This document shows positions 51,188 through 59,712 of a stretch of DNA of 64,000 nucleotides, one piece after another. Source of the stretch: Arthrobacter sp. 260 (lineage in GTDB: Bacteria; Actinomycetota; Actinomycetes; Actinomycetales; Micrococcaceae); the NCBI RefSeq assembly GCF_013116745.1, contig NZ_JABFOE010000003.1, forward strand, positions 186,001 through 250,000, given 5' to 3'. The translations under genes were made by a program, and so were the position numbers. The notes under the pieces are model-generated. The model worked only from the letters and a program-made list of their open reading frames with translations. It made no database searches and was not told where the DNA came from. Each line of letters starts with the position of its first letter. Position 1 is the first letter of the stretch.

Positions 51188-52086
51188 TAGCCCTTCACTG
51201 CTCCTTGCATGATTCCGGAAATGAGTTGACGGCCCGCGACGGCGAACAGCACCAGCAGCGGAAGTGTTGCCAGTACAGCGCCAGCGAGAACAATCGAGTA
51301 GTCGACGTAGCGTGCCGACTGCAGTTGGCTGAGTGCCGTCTGCAGGGTGGGGTTGCCGGCGTCGAGCACCAGTAGCGGCCAGAGGAAGTCAGTCCACGCG
51401 GTCATGAATGTGAACAATCCGAGGATAGCCATCGCTGGCCGTGCCGCGGGGAGAGCGACATGAAAGAAGGTGGAAATCATTGAGGCTCCGTCCATTCGGG
51501 CGGATTCAATGAGTTCATCGGGGATGACATCCACCAGATACTGGCGCATGAAAAAGACTCCAAACGCGGTGACCAGGGTGGGGATGACGACGGCGCCGAT
51601 CTCACCCGTCCACCCGAGGGTGCGCATCAGCATGAACAGCGGAATGATGCCGAGCTGCGTAGGAATGGCCATCGTCGCCACGACGGCGACCATCAGGCCG
51701 GTGCGTCCCTTGAATTTGAGTTTCGCGAACGAGTAACCGGCGAGGGTGGAAAACCCCACCACCGAGACAGTGATGATGCTCGAAATCAGTACGCTGTTCC
51801 CGAGCGCGAGCCAGAAGGGAATCGTGTCGAATACTTCGCCGACATTCGTCCAGAAGTTACCGCCCGGGAGAAGCGGGGGCCAGGTCTGTCCCAGGGCCTC
51901 GTTGGAACGGCTCCCGATGATTACCGACCACCAAAGGGGGTAGGCCGAGGCCAGGAAGAAGGCGATCAGGAGTCCATAGGTGAGAAAACCCGGCCGGCGA
52001 CCATTCCCGAACAGTGCCTTGCGTGTGGCTAGCGACCGCGGCGTCGACGGCTTACTTGCCGCGGGGCGGGTCTGGGTGACAGTCAT
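51187..52086 (-). CDS. ABC sugar transporter permease (MalG-type)
   Basis: A 299-residue inner-membrane permease with six helices. The EAA loop before the fifth helix reads ESARMDGASMISTFFHVALPAARPA, the motif that contacts the ATPase. It forms the channel with the MalF-type subunit (52083-53189), and together they import the sugar bound by the lipoprotein at 53251-54567. The start overlaps the malF-type stop by 4 bp. Confidence 0.93.
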   Translation of the reverse strand: MTVTQTRPAASKPSTPRSLATRKALFGNGRRPGFLTYGLLIAFFLASAYPLWWSVIIGSRSNEALGQTWPPLLPGGNFWTNVGEVFDTIPFWLALGNSVLISSIITVSVVGFSTLAGYSFAKLKFKGRTGLMVAVVATMAIPTQLGIIPLFMLMRTLGWTGEIGAVVIPTLVTAFGVFFMRQYLVDVIPDELIESARMDGASMISTFFHVALPAARPAMAILGLFTFMTAWTDFLWPLLVLDAGNPTLQTALSQLQSARYVDYSIVLAGAVLATLPLLVLFAVAGRQLISGIMQGAVKG

Positions 52087-53189
52087 CGTCCACTCCTTGT
52101 AGTTGGTCCCGCCAGTGGCTCCCCGGCAGTATCAGCCGAGGGTGCCGGTGGCTGCGCGCCGACGGCGGGGAGGACTGCCGCAGGGGCGACAGGTCGCTTT
52201 CGGCGGCGCGCCCGCCGGTTTCCACCACGGTCATCGCCACTGGTGGCGATCCTTCGCGAGATGAGCCAGTTGATCACACCGAAGAGCACGATGATCAGGA
52301 AAAGGATCCACGCGATCGTGGCAGCCTTCCCGAAGTTCTGGCGCTGGAACGCCATTTCCCAGAGGTAGAGCACAGTGGTCTGGAACTGCTTTGCCGTCCC
52401 GCCTGCGGTCCGGGGGTCAAAGAGCCGAGGCTCAGTGAAGATCTGGAGTCCGCCGATGGTCGCGGTAATGACCACGAAGATCATGGTGGGCCGGATGCTT
52501 GGCAGGGTGATGCTGAAGAATCGCCGGAATGGCCCGGCGCCGTCGATGGCCGCCGATTCGTAGATGTCCCGGGGCACTGCCTGCATCGCGGCGAGCAGGA
52601 TCAGCGCGTTGTATCCGGTCCACCGCCAGTTCACCATGGTGGCGATAGCAATGTGGCTGGGGAGGGTCTCGTTCTTCCACATGATCGGGTCGACGCCGAA
52701 GCTTGCGAGAATGTTGTTGATCAACCCGTACTGCTCGCCGAACATGTTAGCGAAAATCATTGCCACGGCCACCGGGGTGACCACGTAGGGCAGGAGGATG
52801 CTCATCCGCCAGAATGTCCTGGCCCGCAGGTTCTGGTCCAGTACGGCAGCGATGGAGATAGCCACCACGAGCTGCGGGATGGTGGAGAGTAGGAAAATGC
52901 TCATGGTGTTGAACAGGGAGTTCCAGAAGAAGCGGTCCTGGAAGACTTCCTGGAAGTTTTGCAGGCCCACAAACTCGCCCTGTCCCCTGAGCAGGTGCCA
53001 GTCGAACAGCGAGACGAAGAAGGTGTAGCCCAGGGGAAACAGTCCCACCAATGCGAACAGGATGAAGAACGGGGCGATGTAGAGGTAGGGGGAAACCTTC
53101 AGGTCGAAAACGCTGAGGCGTTGCCGGAAGGTGACTGCGGGTTTCGTCGCGGCCTTGCCGGCCGCCGGGCGGTTCAATGTCGTGGTCAT
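52083..53189 (-). CDS. ABC sugar transporter permease (MalF-type) with long C-terminal tail
   Basis: A 368-residue permease. Six helices are followed by the EAA loop YESAAIDGAGPFRRFFSITLPSIRP. After the last helix (WILFLIIVLFGVINWLI) the protein continues for about 60 residues of Arg/Pro/Ala-rich cytoplasmic tail (from RRIATSGDDRGG onward), which is not usual for MalF-type permeases. A frameshift near the end could also explain the tail. It is coupled to the malG-type gene by a 4-bp overlap. Confidence 0.9.
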   Translation of the reverse strand: MTTTLNRPAAGKAATKPAVTFRQRLSVFDLKVSPYLYIAPFFILFALVGLFPLGYTFFVSLFDWHLLRGQGEFVGLQNFQEVFQDRFFWNSLFNTMSIFLLSTIPQLVVAISIAAVLDQNLRARTFWRMSILLPYVVTPVAVAMIFANMFGEQYGLINNILASFGVDPIMWKNETLPSHIAIATMVNWRWTGYNALILLAAMQAVPRDIYESAAIDGAGPFRRFFSITLPSIRPTMIFVVITATIGGLQIFTEPRLFDPRTAGGTAKQFQTTVLYLWEMAFQRQNFGKAATIAWILFLIIVLFGVINWLISRRIATSGDDRGGNRRARRRKRPVAPAAVLPAVGAQPPAPSADTAGEPLAGPTTRSGR

Positions 53190-53207
53190 GATGATTTCAG
53201 ACTCCCT

Positions 53208-53238
53208 GCGGGGCCCCCGGTTCTCCCGGAGGCCCCGC
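53208..53238 (-). other. Intercistronic hairpin between the binding-protein and permease genes
   Basis: GCGGGGCC/GGCCCCGC (8 bp, perfect) with an inner CCGG/CCGG step lies in the 61-bp gap. No T-run follows. Such hairpins often protect the binding-protein transcript and set a higher level than for the permeases. Confidence 0.6.
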
Positions 53239-53250
53239 GGCCGGGTGCTG

Positions 53251-54567
53251 CTAGTTGTTGACGACCTGGTCGTTGAGGAGGGTCAGTGCTTCTTCCCAGG
53301 CCTCGTCTGCCGTGCCCTCACCTGTGTCGAGGAGCTTCACCGCGGGTGCGAACACGTTCTCCTGGATCACCGAGTCGTAGGGACCCTTGAACTGGGCGAC
53401 AACGCCTTCGGCGCGGGACTCGAAGATGGCGCCGTAGGGAGCGTCGTTGAACAGCTCATTGGGGACGGCCGCTTCCACGATTTCCGCCTGCGCCTCAAGG
53501 GTGCTCGGGAAGTTGTTCGCTGCTGCGGACTGCTTGACCTGCTGCTCAGGAGCGGTCAGCCATGCGGCCAGCTTGGCTGCCTCAACGGGGTGCTCAGAGC
53601 TCTGGGGAACGGAGAGGAAAGCTCCACCCCAGTTCGAGGCCCCGCCGGGGAAGACGTCTGCAACGTCCCACCCGCTCTCGGGACCGCCGCCGGCTGACTC
53701 AAGTTGTTCCTTGATGGTGCCGAGCATCCAGGCCGGGCAGACGTGAACGGCGAAGGAGCCGTCCACAAAGGCCTGACCGTTGCCCCAGTCGAACTGGGTC
53801 TGGTTGGCCGACAGGCCATCCAGGGTTCCACTGGCCAGGAGATCGAACTGGGCGCGCATCGCCTCGTTGCCCTCGACGTTCAGCTCGCCGTCGGCCGTGT
53901 AGTAGCCCTCCTCCATCTGGTTGACCATCGAGTTCCAGACGAAGCTGGACTGGTCGTACCAGGCCTTGCCGGTGTCTTCGTGGTACTGGCGGCCCAGATC
54001 GAAGTAGGTTTCCCAGGTGGCCTCGTCGCCGCCGAACAGCTCGGCGACTTCCTCGCGGTCGGTCGGCAGGCCGGCCTCCTCGAAGAGGGTGCGGTTGAAG
54101 CAGAGGGCCTGGGGTCCAATGTCGGTGCCGTACCCGATCACCCGTCCCTCGGGGTCGGTGCCCTGCTCGAACTTCCAGTCCACCCAGTTGTCCTTGATGT
54201 CCGCAGCGCCGTATTCGTTGAGGTCGACGAACTGATCCGACACCTCCATGATGGAGCCGAGCCACCCTTCCTCGACGGCAACAACATCGCTGAGACCTGA
54301 TCCCGCCGCAAGCTTGGTGAAGGCGTCGGTGCGGGCATTGGCGCTGCCGTCAATATTCGTTGCCTCGATGGTGACGCCGGGGTTCTGGTCCTCGTACTCG
54401 GCGTAGAGGTCGTCGTAGCCGAACTGTCCGAAGGTGGTGACGGTCAAGGCAACGGGATTGTCGGCGCTGGCTGGCTCACCGTTCCCGCCGCCGCAGCCCG
54501 ACGCCACGAACGCAAGGGATGCGACGCTGGCGAGGGCGGTGATTTTCCTGAGTCGCGAGTATTCCAC
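53251..54567 (-). CDS. Extracellular solute-binding lipoprotein of a sugar ABC transporter
   Basis: A 438-residue family 1 solute-binding protein. The signal peptide ends in a lipobox (FVASGC, Cys about residue 25) followed by a Gly/Glu/Ser linker. The binding domain shows TVTTFGQFGYDDL and WAN-type aromatic residues expected for sugars. The GTG at 54567 has AAAGGAG 5 nt upstream; a GTG at 54573 would overlap that site. First gene of the operon, behind a LacI-controlled promoter. No ATPase is encoded nearby, so a shared ATPase such as MsiK must energise it (inference from the Streptomyces system). Confidence 0.93.
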   Translation of the reverse strand: MEYSRLRKITALASVASLAFVASGCGGGNGEPASADNPVALTVTTFGQFGYDDLYAEYEDQNPGVTIEATNIDGSANARTDAFTKLAAGSGLSDVVAVEEGWLGSIMEVSDQFVDLNEYGAADIKDNWVDWKFEQGTDPEGRVIGYGTDIGPQALCFNRTLFEEAGLPTDREEVAELFGGDEATWETYFDLGRQYHEDTGKAWYDQSSFVWNSMVNQMEEGYYTADGELNVEGNEAMRAQFDLLASGTLDGLSANQTQFDWGNGQAFVDGSFAVHVCPAWMLGTIKEQLESAGGGPESGWDVADVFPGGASNWGGAFLSVPQSSEHPVEAAKLAAWLTAPEQQVKQSAAANNFPSTLEAQAEIVEAAVPNELFNDAPYGAIFESRAEGVVAQFKGPYDSVIQENVFAPAVKLLDTGEGTADEAWEEALTLLNDQVVNN

Positions 54568-54610
54568 GATCACTCCTTTGTGTGTGTGAGCGACATACGC
54601 CGACTAGGCG

Positions 54611-54679
54611 AGAGAGCGCTCTCTGAGGTGTGAATCCACTGTATGTGCGGAATGTCACATCGTCAAGAGAGCGCTCTCT
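54611..54679 (-). promoter_or_regulatory. Promoter flanked by two identical LacI-type operators
   Basis: The palindrome AGAGAGCGCTCTCT occurs twice, at 54611-54624 and 54666-54679, centres 55 bp apart. Between them, on the minus strand, are TTGACG (54661-54666) and TACAGT (54638-54643) with an ideal 17-bp spacer. One operator abuts the -35 box and the other lies just past the expected start site. The sequence resembles the CebR operator TGGGAGCGCTCCCA. Confidence 0.9.
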
Positions 54680-54928
54680 CGAGTTTGAAGGTTGCGGGGC
54701 CGTGCAAGGTTCCCCACATTCTCGGCCCCGGGGTGCGCGTCGGAGTGGAACACGCCGTCAAACCGAGCCCTCAGCGGCCAGAACCTGGGGAAACTTGCAC
54801 ACGGCGGCGTCTAAAACCGGCGGCGTCTCGAAGAAGGGGTCTAAAAATGGCGTGGAAATTCCGCCCCTTGACTGTGGCGTCCCGGCTACTCGGGACAGTG
54901 AGGGGACAGTGACCTGGTTACGCGACTG
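54680..54928. other. Intergenic region upstream of the sugar operon
   Basis: With the promoter region this is a 360-bp gap without a convincing gene. It holds CGGCGGCGTCT twice (54802-54812 and 54818-54828, 16-bp period) and the weak hairpin GTCCCG/CGGGAC at 54879-54896 downstream of the 54929 gene. No T-run terminator and no RNA gene were recognised. Confidence 0.5.
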
Positions 54929-55198
54929 TTAGCGTGTGGCCAGCCAGCCGAGGGTGAGACCGCCCATGGTCCGGCGGAATCCGCTCTCGCCGCGGGTTAG
55001 CTCCAGTACTGCCCACAGGCAGAGGCACACCCGGCTGAGGGTTCGCAGCAGCACCCGGTTTTCCTCGCGCAGGGCCATCCGGGAAGCGAGCCCGAAAAGT
55101 GTCCAGCCGAGTACGGGAGCGTTGGGGGCCTGCGCGATGGTCTGTTCTCCACGCGCATTGGTGAAGAAGCTGGGGAGGGATGATCCGGTGTGTGCCAC
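54929..55198 (-). CDS. Small hypothetical protein downstream of ku
   Basis: An 89-residue protein of unknown function with two weakly hydrophobic stretches (VLGWTLFGLA and VCLCLWAVLEL) and a TMGGLTLGWLA end, so possibly membrane-associated. It starts with GTG overlapping the ku stop by 1 bp (TAGTG), so it is translated with ku. The coupling to ku suggests, without proof, a link to DNA repair. Confidence 0.65.
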   Translation of the reverse strand: MAHTGSSLPSFFTNARGEQTIAQAPNAPVLGWTLFGLASRMALREENRVLLRTLSRVCLCLWAVLELTRGESGFRRTMGGLTLGWLATR

Positions 55199-56058
55199 TA
55201 GGCGCCCTTTGCCTTGGATTTGGATGGTGCCTTTTTCGACTCGGTTGTTTTCGAGTCCGACGTGCCCTTTTTCTCGCGATTCTTCTCCACGCTGCGCCGT
55301 AGCGCCTCCATCAGGTCGAGGACCTTCCCGCCGCCGTCGTCGTCACCGGACTCTCCGAAGGTCTCCTCCGTGTCGAGGGCTTCTCCCTTCTCAAGCTTCG
55401 CCTCGATCAGGGTCCGGAGCTGAACCTGGTACTCGTCGGTGAAGTTCTCGGGGTCGAAGTCGGTCGAGAAGGACTCCACCAGCGCGGCGGACATCTCCCT
55501 CTCCTTCGCCGAAATCCGGACCCGCTCGTCAAGGGAGGGGAACTTGGCGTCCCGCACCTCGTCATCCCACAACAGCGACTGCAGCATCAGCACATCGCCG
55601 CGGACCCGCAGTGCACCGAGCCGGCTCTTCTGCCGCAGCGTGAACTGCACAATCGCTGTGCGGTCCGTCTCCTCAAGGGTCCTGCGCAGCAGGACGTACG
55701 CCTTGGTCGATGTCGAATCCGGTTCCAGGAAGTAGGAGCGGTCCAGCATGATCGGGTCGATCTGGTCGCTCGGCACAAACTCGACGACGCCGATTTCCCG
55801 GCTCTTCTCGACGGGGAGCGTCGCAAAGTCCTCCTCGGTGAGCACCACGGTGCGCTCGCCGTCGTCGTACGCCTTATCGATGTTCTTGTACTCGACTACC
55901 TCGCCGCAGATCTCGCAGCGGCGCTGGTAGCGGATCCGGCCGCCGTCCTTGTCGTGGACCTGATGGAGACTAATGTCGTGGTCCTCGGTGGCGCTGTAGA
56001 CCTTGACCGGCACGTTGACCAGCCCAAACGCAACTGCGCCCTTCCAAATGGCTCTCAT
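55198..56058 (-). CDS. ku: Ku protein for non-homologous end joining
   Basis: A 286-residue bacterial Ku. It begins MRAIWKGAVAFGLVNVPVKVYSA, the conserved start; the frame continues upstream but without homology. The central Ku core includes CEICGEVV (zinc-ribbon-like), GVVEFVPSDQIDPIMLDRSYFLEPD and the C-terminal LIEAKLEKGEAL helix. The last 40 residues are Lys/Ser rich, as in Ku proteins that use a basic tail for extra DNA contacts. Ku encircles double-strand ends and recruits LigD, encoded 630 bp away on the opposite strand. Confidence 0.95.
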   Translation of the reverse strand: MRAIWKGAVAFGLVNVPVKVYSATEDHDISLHQVHDKDGGRIRYQRRCEICGEVVEYKNIDKAYDDGERTVVLTEEDFATLPVEKSREIGVVEFVPSDQIDPIMLDRSYFLEPDSTSTKAYVLLRRTLEETDRTAIVQFTLRQKSRLGALRVRGDVLMLQSLLWDDEVRDAKFPSLDERVRISAKEREMSAALVESFSTDFDPENFTDEYQVQLRTLIEAKLEKGEALDTEETFGESGDDDGGGKVLDLMEALRRSVEKNREKKGTSDSKTTESKKAPSKSKAKGA

Positions 56059-56091
56059 GTAACTAGTGAACCAGTGTTTGGGTTCCGCGGA

Positions 56092-56097
56092 TACGAT
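56092..56097 (+). promoter_or_regulatory. Putative -10 element of a leaderless SRPBCC gene
   Basis: TACGAT ends 6 nt before the GTG at 56104, within the 45-bp gap between ku and this gene. No Shine-Dalgarno sequence is present. Confidence 0.4.
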
Positions 56098-56103
56098 GAA
56101 TTG

Positions 56104-56595
56104 GTGAATCCTGAAAAAGCTGAGCCCCTGGTTGCCAAGACGTCGGTGGACGGCAAGCCCGCCCTGTGGTTTGAGATGCGGTACGACTTCCCCGCGTCGG
56201 TGCTCTGGAAGCACCTGACCGATCCGCGGAAGCTGAAGTACTGGTTCCCGTGCGAAATGGACCTGCTGCCACGGAAGGGCGCCGAAGTGACGTTCACCTT
56301 CCCCGGGGAGCGTCCCACCAAGGGCAAGGTCCTCGAGGCGGAGAAGCCGCAGCTCCTCACCTTCACCTGGGACCGCGAGGTGTTGACCTGGACGCTTGAG
56401 GACGACGGCGACAACGGTAGCCGGCTGACCCTCACCAACACCCTCCAGGACCCGGACACTGCGGCAAATGTGGCGGCAGGCTGGCGGTTCACGTTGATCG
56501 GCCTCGACGATCTGCTGAACGAGCGCGCCCTGGGCCAGAACCCGGCCGACTGGGAACGGTACGTGGCGCTCTACCGCGAGCAGTTCACCGACTAA
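56104..56595 (+). CDS. SRPBCC / AHSA1-like domain protein
   Basis: A 163-residue SRPBCC-fold protein (AHSA1/Hsp90-activator-like): ALWFEMRYDFPASVLWKHLTDP, KLKYWFPCEMD, AEVTFTFPGE and the C-terminal helix LIGLDDLLNERAL. The GTG at 56104 is chosen because longer in-frame starts read into the ku coding region; translation is probably leaderless. It is divergent from ku with a shared 45-bp spacer and precedes ligD on the same strand by 91 bp. Function unknown, though such genes often sit near ligD. Confidence 0.85.
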   Translation: MNPEKAEPLVAKTSVDGKPALWFEMRYDFPASVLWKHLTDPRKLKYWFPCEMDLLPRKGAEVTFTFPGERPTKGKVLEAEKPQLLTFTWDREVLTWTLEDDGDNGSRLTLTNTLQDPDTAANVAAGWRFTLIGLDDLLNERALGQNPADWERYVALYREQFTD

Positions 56596-56686
56596 CGCCC
56601 CGCCGCAGAAGCGGTCAGGGGGCTGGACACCCCGGCCTGAACGGACGCGTGTGGAGTTTGCACCGCTTCCGGACAAGACTGGACCC

Positions 56687-59167
56687 ATGGGTTCGAGCAA
56701 AGGCCAGCAGCAACAGACTGTCACAGTGGACGGTCGGCGCCTCCGGCTGACCAGCCTGGACCGCGTGATCTACCCCGACACCGCTACCACCAAGGCCGAT
56801 GTCCTCGCCTACTACGCGGCCATCGCCGACTACCTGATCCCGCACGCCCGGGACCGGGCAGTCACCCGCAAACGCTGGGTCAATGGTGTGGGGACGAAGG
56901 AGAATCCCGGTCAGGTGTTCTTTCAGAAGAACCTGGACCAGTCCGCCCCCGATTGGGTGCAGCGCCACCGAATTTCGCACTCCGACCATGTCAACGTGTA
57001 TCCACTGGTCAACGACCTGGCCACCCTGACCTGGTTGGGACAGATTTCTGCACTGGAGATCCATGTGCCGCAGTGGAGGTTTGGTCCAGGCGGGGAGATC
57101 AGCAACCCCGACCGCATGGTGCTCGACCTCGATCCGGGCGAGGGAGTCAGCCTTGCCGAATGCGCGGAGGTTGCCCGCCACGCCCGCTCAATCCTGCAGG
57201 ATATGGGCCTGAATCCGTACCCAGTCACCAGCGGGTCGAAGGGCATTCACCTGTACGCGGCGCTGGATGGGTCGCAGACCTCCGACGAGGTGTCGACCGT
57301 CGCCCACGAACTGGCCCGGGCGCTTGAGGCCGACCATCCAGACAGTGTGGTCAGCGACATGAAGAAGTCACTCCGCGGCGGCAAGGTCCTGGTCGACTGG
57401 AGCCAGAACAACCGGAACAAGACCACTGTGGCGCCCTACTCCCTGCGTGGGAAGCTCCTTCCGACAGTCGCCGCACCCCGTACCTGGGCGGAAATGGCGG
57501 AACCAGGGCTCGCGCAGATCGACTACCGCCAGATGATGCACCGGGTGCTGGAACTGGGTGACCTGCTGGCTGGATTGGACGGGACACCCTCCGGGACTGG
57601 CGGCGGCCCGGAAACAGGTGAGGATCAGGCAGCGATGGGAGCACCTCCTGCCAATCCCGCCGACCGGTTGAATACGTACCGCTCCATGCGCGACGGCGCG
57701 AAGACCCCGGAGCCGATCCCCGCCGAGGTCGGCGACTCCGGTGGCAACCGGTTCGTCATCCAGGAACACCACGCCCGCCGGCTGCACTATGACTTCCGGC
57801 TGGAGCGCGACGGCGTCCTCGTTTCCTGGGCTGTGCCCAAAGGTCCGCCGGATACCCCGAACAGGAATCACCTCGCTGTTCAGACCGAGGATCACCCACT
57901 GGAATACGCCTCGTTCGAGGGCACCATTCCCAAGGGGGAGTATGGTGCCGGAGAGATGTACATCTGGGACTCCGGCACGTACGAGGCCGAGAAGTGGCGG
58001 GAGGGCAAGGAAGTCATCTGCACCATTCAGGGGCGCGACGACGGCGGGCTGGCCCGGAGCGGCAGCCCGGTGCGGCGGTACGCGCTCATCCACACCGGGG
58101 GAGGCGACGGATCAGGTGAAAGGAACTGGCTGATGCACCTGATGAAGGACCAGGGCGATGGCGGTAGCGCGGCAAACCACCCGATCGACGGCATGGCGAC
58201 CCCGCCTGACCTGACGCCGATGCTGGCTACCCCCGGCAGTGCGGCGGACGTCACCTCCGACCAGGAGTGGGCTTTCGAAATGAAGTGGGACGGCGTGCGG
58301 GCAATCGCCACCGTGACACCGGACGGGGTGCACCTGACCAGCCGGAACGGCAACGACATGACAGCCCTGTATCCCGAACTCGCAGACCTGGGTGACTACG
58401 TCAACGCCGAGAACGCGGTGCTGGATGGCGAAATTGTCGCCCTGAACCGGTCCGGCCGCCCCGATTTCGGGCTCCTGCAGAACCGGTTCAACCTCACCAA
58501 GGCCTCCGAGATTGAGGCTGCCCGCCGGAAAGCCCCGGTGCACTTCATGCTGTTCGACCTGCTCTACCTTGACGGTAACTCCCTGCTACAGCTCCAGTAC
58601 GACCAGCGCCGCGAGATTCTCGAACAGGCAGTGGACAGCCCGGCGGATGGTCACGTCCAGGTGCCGCCAGCCCTCGACGCCACCCTTGAGGAAGCTGTCG
58701 CAGCAAGCAAGGAGCTCGGCCTTGAAGGCGTGATGGCCAAACTCACGCACGGCAGCTACGCCGCCGGACGGCGCTCGCGGGGCTGGATCAAGATCAAGCA
58801 GCAGCTCACCCAGGAGGTGGTGGTGGTCGGCTGGCGTCCTGGCAAGGGCAGCCGGGCGCACAAGGTGGGTTCACTGCTGGTCGCCGTGCCCGACGGCGTC
58901 GACCTGAAGTATGTGGGGCGGGTCGGATCCGGGCTGGCCGAACGCGATCTCGCCGAAATCGGCTCCCGCCTCCGGAAGATGTCCCGGAAAACCGCCCCGC
59001 TGGCCGATGTACCGGCCGCCGACGCCTCGGATGCGCACTGGGTGCGCCCCGCACTGGTGGGGGAGGTCCAGTTCAGTGAACGCACCGACGGCGGGAAACT
59101 CCGCCACCCCGTCTGGCGCGGCTGGCGACCCGACAAACGGCCGTCCGACGTCGTCGTCGAACTGTAG
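56687..59167 (+). CDS. ligD: Multifunctional DNA ligase D (polymerase-phosphoesterase-ligase order)
   Basis: An 826-residue ATP-dependent ligase of bacterial NHEJ with the mycobacterial domain order. The polymerase/primase (AEP) domain is at about 15-290, with LDLDP (D147, D149) and TSGSKGIHLY. The 3'-phosphoesterase domain is at about 345-480, with FVIQEHHARRLHYDFRLE and HPLEYASFEG. The ligase domain is at about 510-810, with the nucleophile K533 in EMKWDGVR and the OB-fold motif at the end. Pseudomonas LigD has the opposite order. The ATG at 56687 is preferred to a GTG at 56651, which adds 12 residues not typical of the family; neither has a clear Shine-Dalgarno site. Confidence 0.95.
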   Translation: MGSSKGQQQQTVTVDGRRLRLTSLDRVIYPDTATTKADVLAYYAAIADYLIPHARDRAVTRKRWVNGVGTKENPGQVFFQKNLDQSAPDWVQRHRISHSDHVNVYPLVNDLATLTWLGQISALEIHVPQWRFGPGGEISNPDRMVLDLDPGEGVSLAECAEVARHARSILQDMGLNPYPVTSGSKGIHLYAALDGSQTSDEVSTVAHELARALEADHPDSVVSDMKKSLRGGKVLVDWSQNNRNKTTVAPYSLRGKLLPTVAAPRTWAEMAEPGLAQIDYRQMMHRVLELGDLLAGLDGTPSGTGGGPETGEDQAAMGAPPANPADRLNTYRSMRDGAKTPEPIPAEVGDSGGNRFVIQEHHARRLHYDFRLERDGVLVSWAVPKGPPDTPNRNHLAVQTEDHPLEYASFEGTIPKGEYGAGEMYIWDSGTYEAEKWREGKEVICTIQGRDDGGLARSGSPVRRYALIHTGGGDGSGERNWLMHLMKDQGDGGSAANHPIDGMATPPDLTPMLATPGSAADVTSDQEWAFEMKWDGVRAIATVTPDGVHLTSRNGNDMTALYPELADLGDYVNAENAVLDGEIVALNRSGRPDFGLLQNRFNLTKASEIEAARRKAPVHFMLFDLLYLDGNSLLQLQYDQRREILEQAVDSPADGHVQVPPALDATLEEAVAASKELGLEGVMAKLTHGSYAAGRRSRGWIKIKQQLTQEVVVVGWRPGKGSRAHKVGSLLVAVPDGVDLKYVGRVGSGLAERDLAEIGSRLRKMSRKTAPLADVPAADASDAHWVRPALVGEVQFSERTDGGKLRHPVWRGWRPDKRPSDVVVEL

Positions 59168-59233
59168 CCTGGCAGAACCTCATAGACTGCACCCCATGGT
59201 GTCCAAGACCAACAACATCAAAGGAGAACCACA

Positions 59234-59698
59234 ATGAGTGAGAAATCCATCGCCGCAACCCGAGTCATCGACGCGTCAGCGGCCGCGATCTTCAACGTCC
59301 TGTCCAACCCCGAGCGGCATGCGCAGATAGACGGCTCGGGCATGGTGCAGTCAGACGACAAGTCGGATCGGATCACCGCCGTCGGCCAGGTATTCACCAT
59401 GAACCAGCACTGGGACAAGATGGGCGGCGACTACAAAACGGACAACCATGTGGTGGGCTACGACCACAACAAGCTGCTCGCGTGGAAGACGGCCGAAGCT
59501 GGCACCGAGCCAGCGGGATGGCAGTGGGTGTGGGAGCTGACCCCGCAGGGTCCTGACTCCACCGAAGTGGCCCTGACCTACGACTGGGCAGCCGTCACCG
59601 ACACCAAGGTGCTCAAGATGGTGTCCTTCCCGGCGGTTTCCGCCCACGACCTGGAGTCCTCGTTGAACAACCTTGCTGCTGCGGTGTCGGAGGCATAA
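59234..59698 (+). CDS. SRPBCC-family protein downstream of ligD
   Basis: A 154-residue helix-grip fold protein (KSIAATRVIDASAAAIFNVL, HWDKMGGDYKTDNHVVGYD, LAWKTAEAG, PQGPDSTEVALTYDWA). It has a strong AAAGGAGA before the ATG. It lies 66 bp after ligD and is followed by a long perfect hairpin. Such proteins bind hydrophobic ligands; its role is unknown, and it is distinct in sequence from the other two SRPBCC genes in this window. Confidence 0.87.
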   Translation: MSEKSIAATRVIDASAAAIFNVLSNPERHAQIDGSGMVQSDDKSDRITAVGQVFTMNQHWDKMGGDYKTDNHVVGYDHNKLLAWKTAEAGTEPAGWQWVWELTPQGPDSTEVALTYDWAAVTDTKVLKMVSFPAVSAHDLESSLNNLAAAVSEA

Positions 59699-59712
59699 CT
59701 TCGGTGTAACGA

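Noticed and set aside
54802-54828. CRISPR-like repeat
   Set aside because: Only two 11-bp copies with a 5-bp gap, no spacers of normal size and no cas genes.
55198-56724. 508-codon extension of ku upstream
   Set aside because: Ku proteins start at the MRAIWKG motif (56058); the upstream part is antisense to the SRPBCC gene at 56104.
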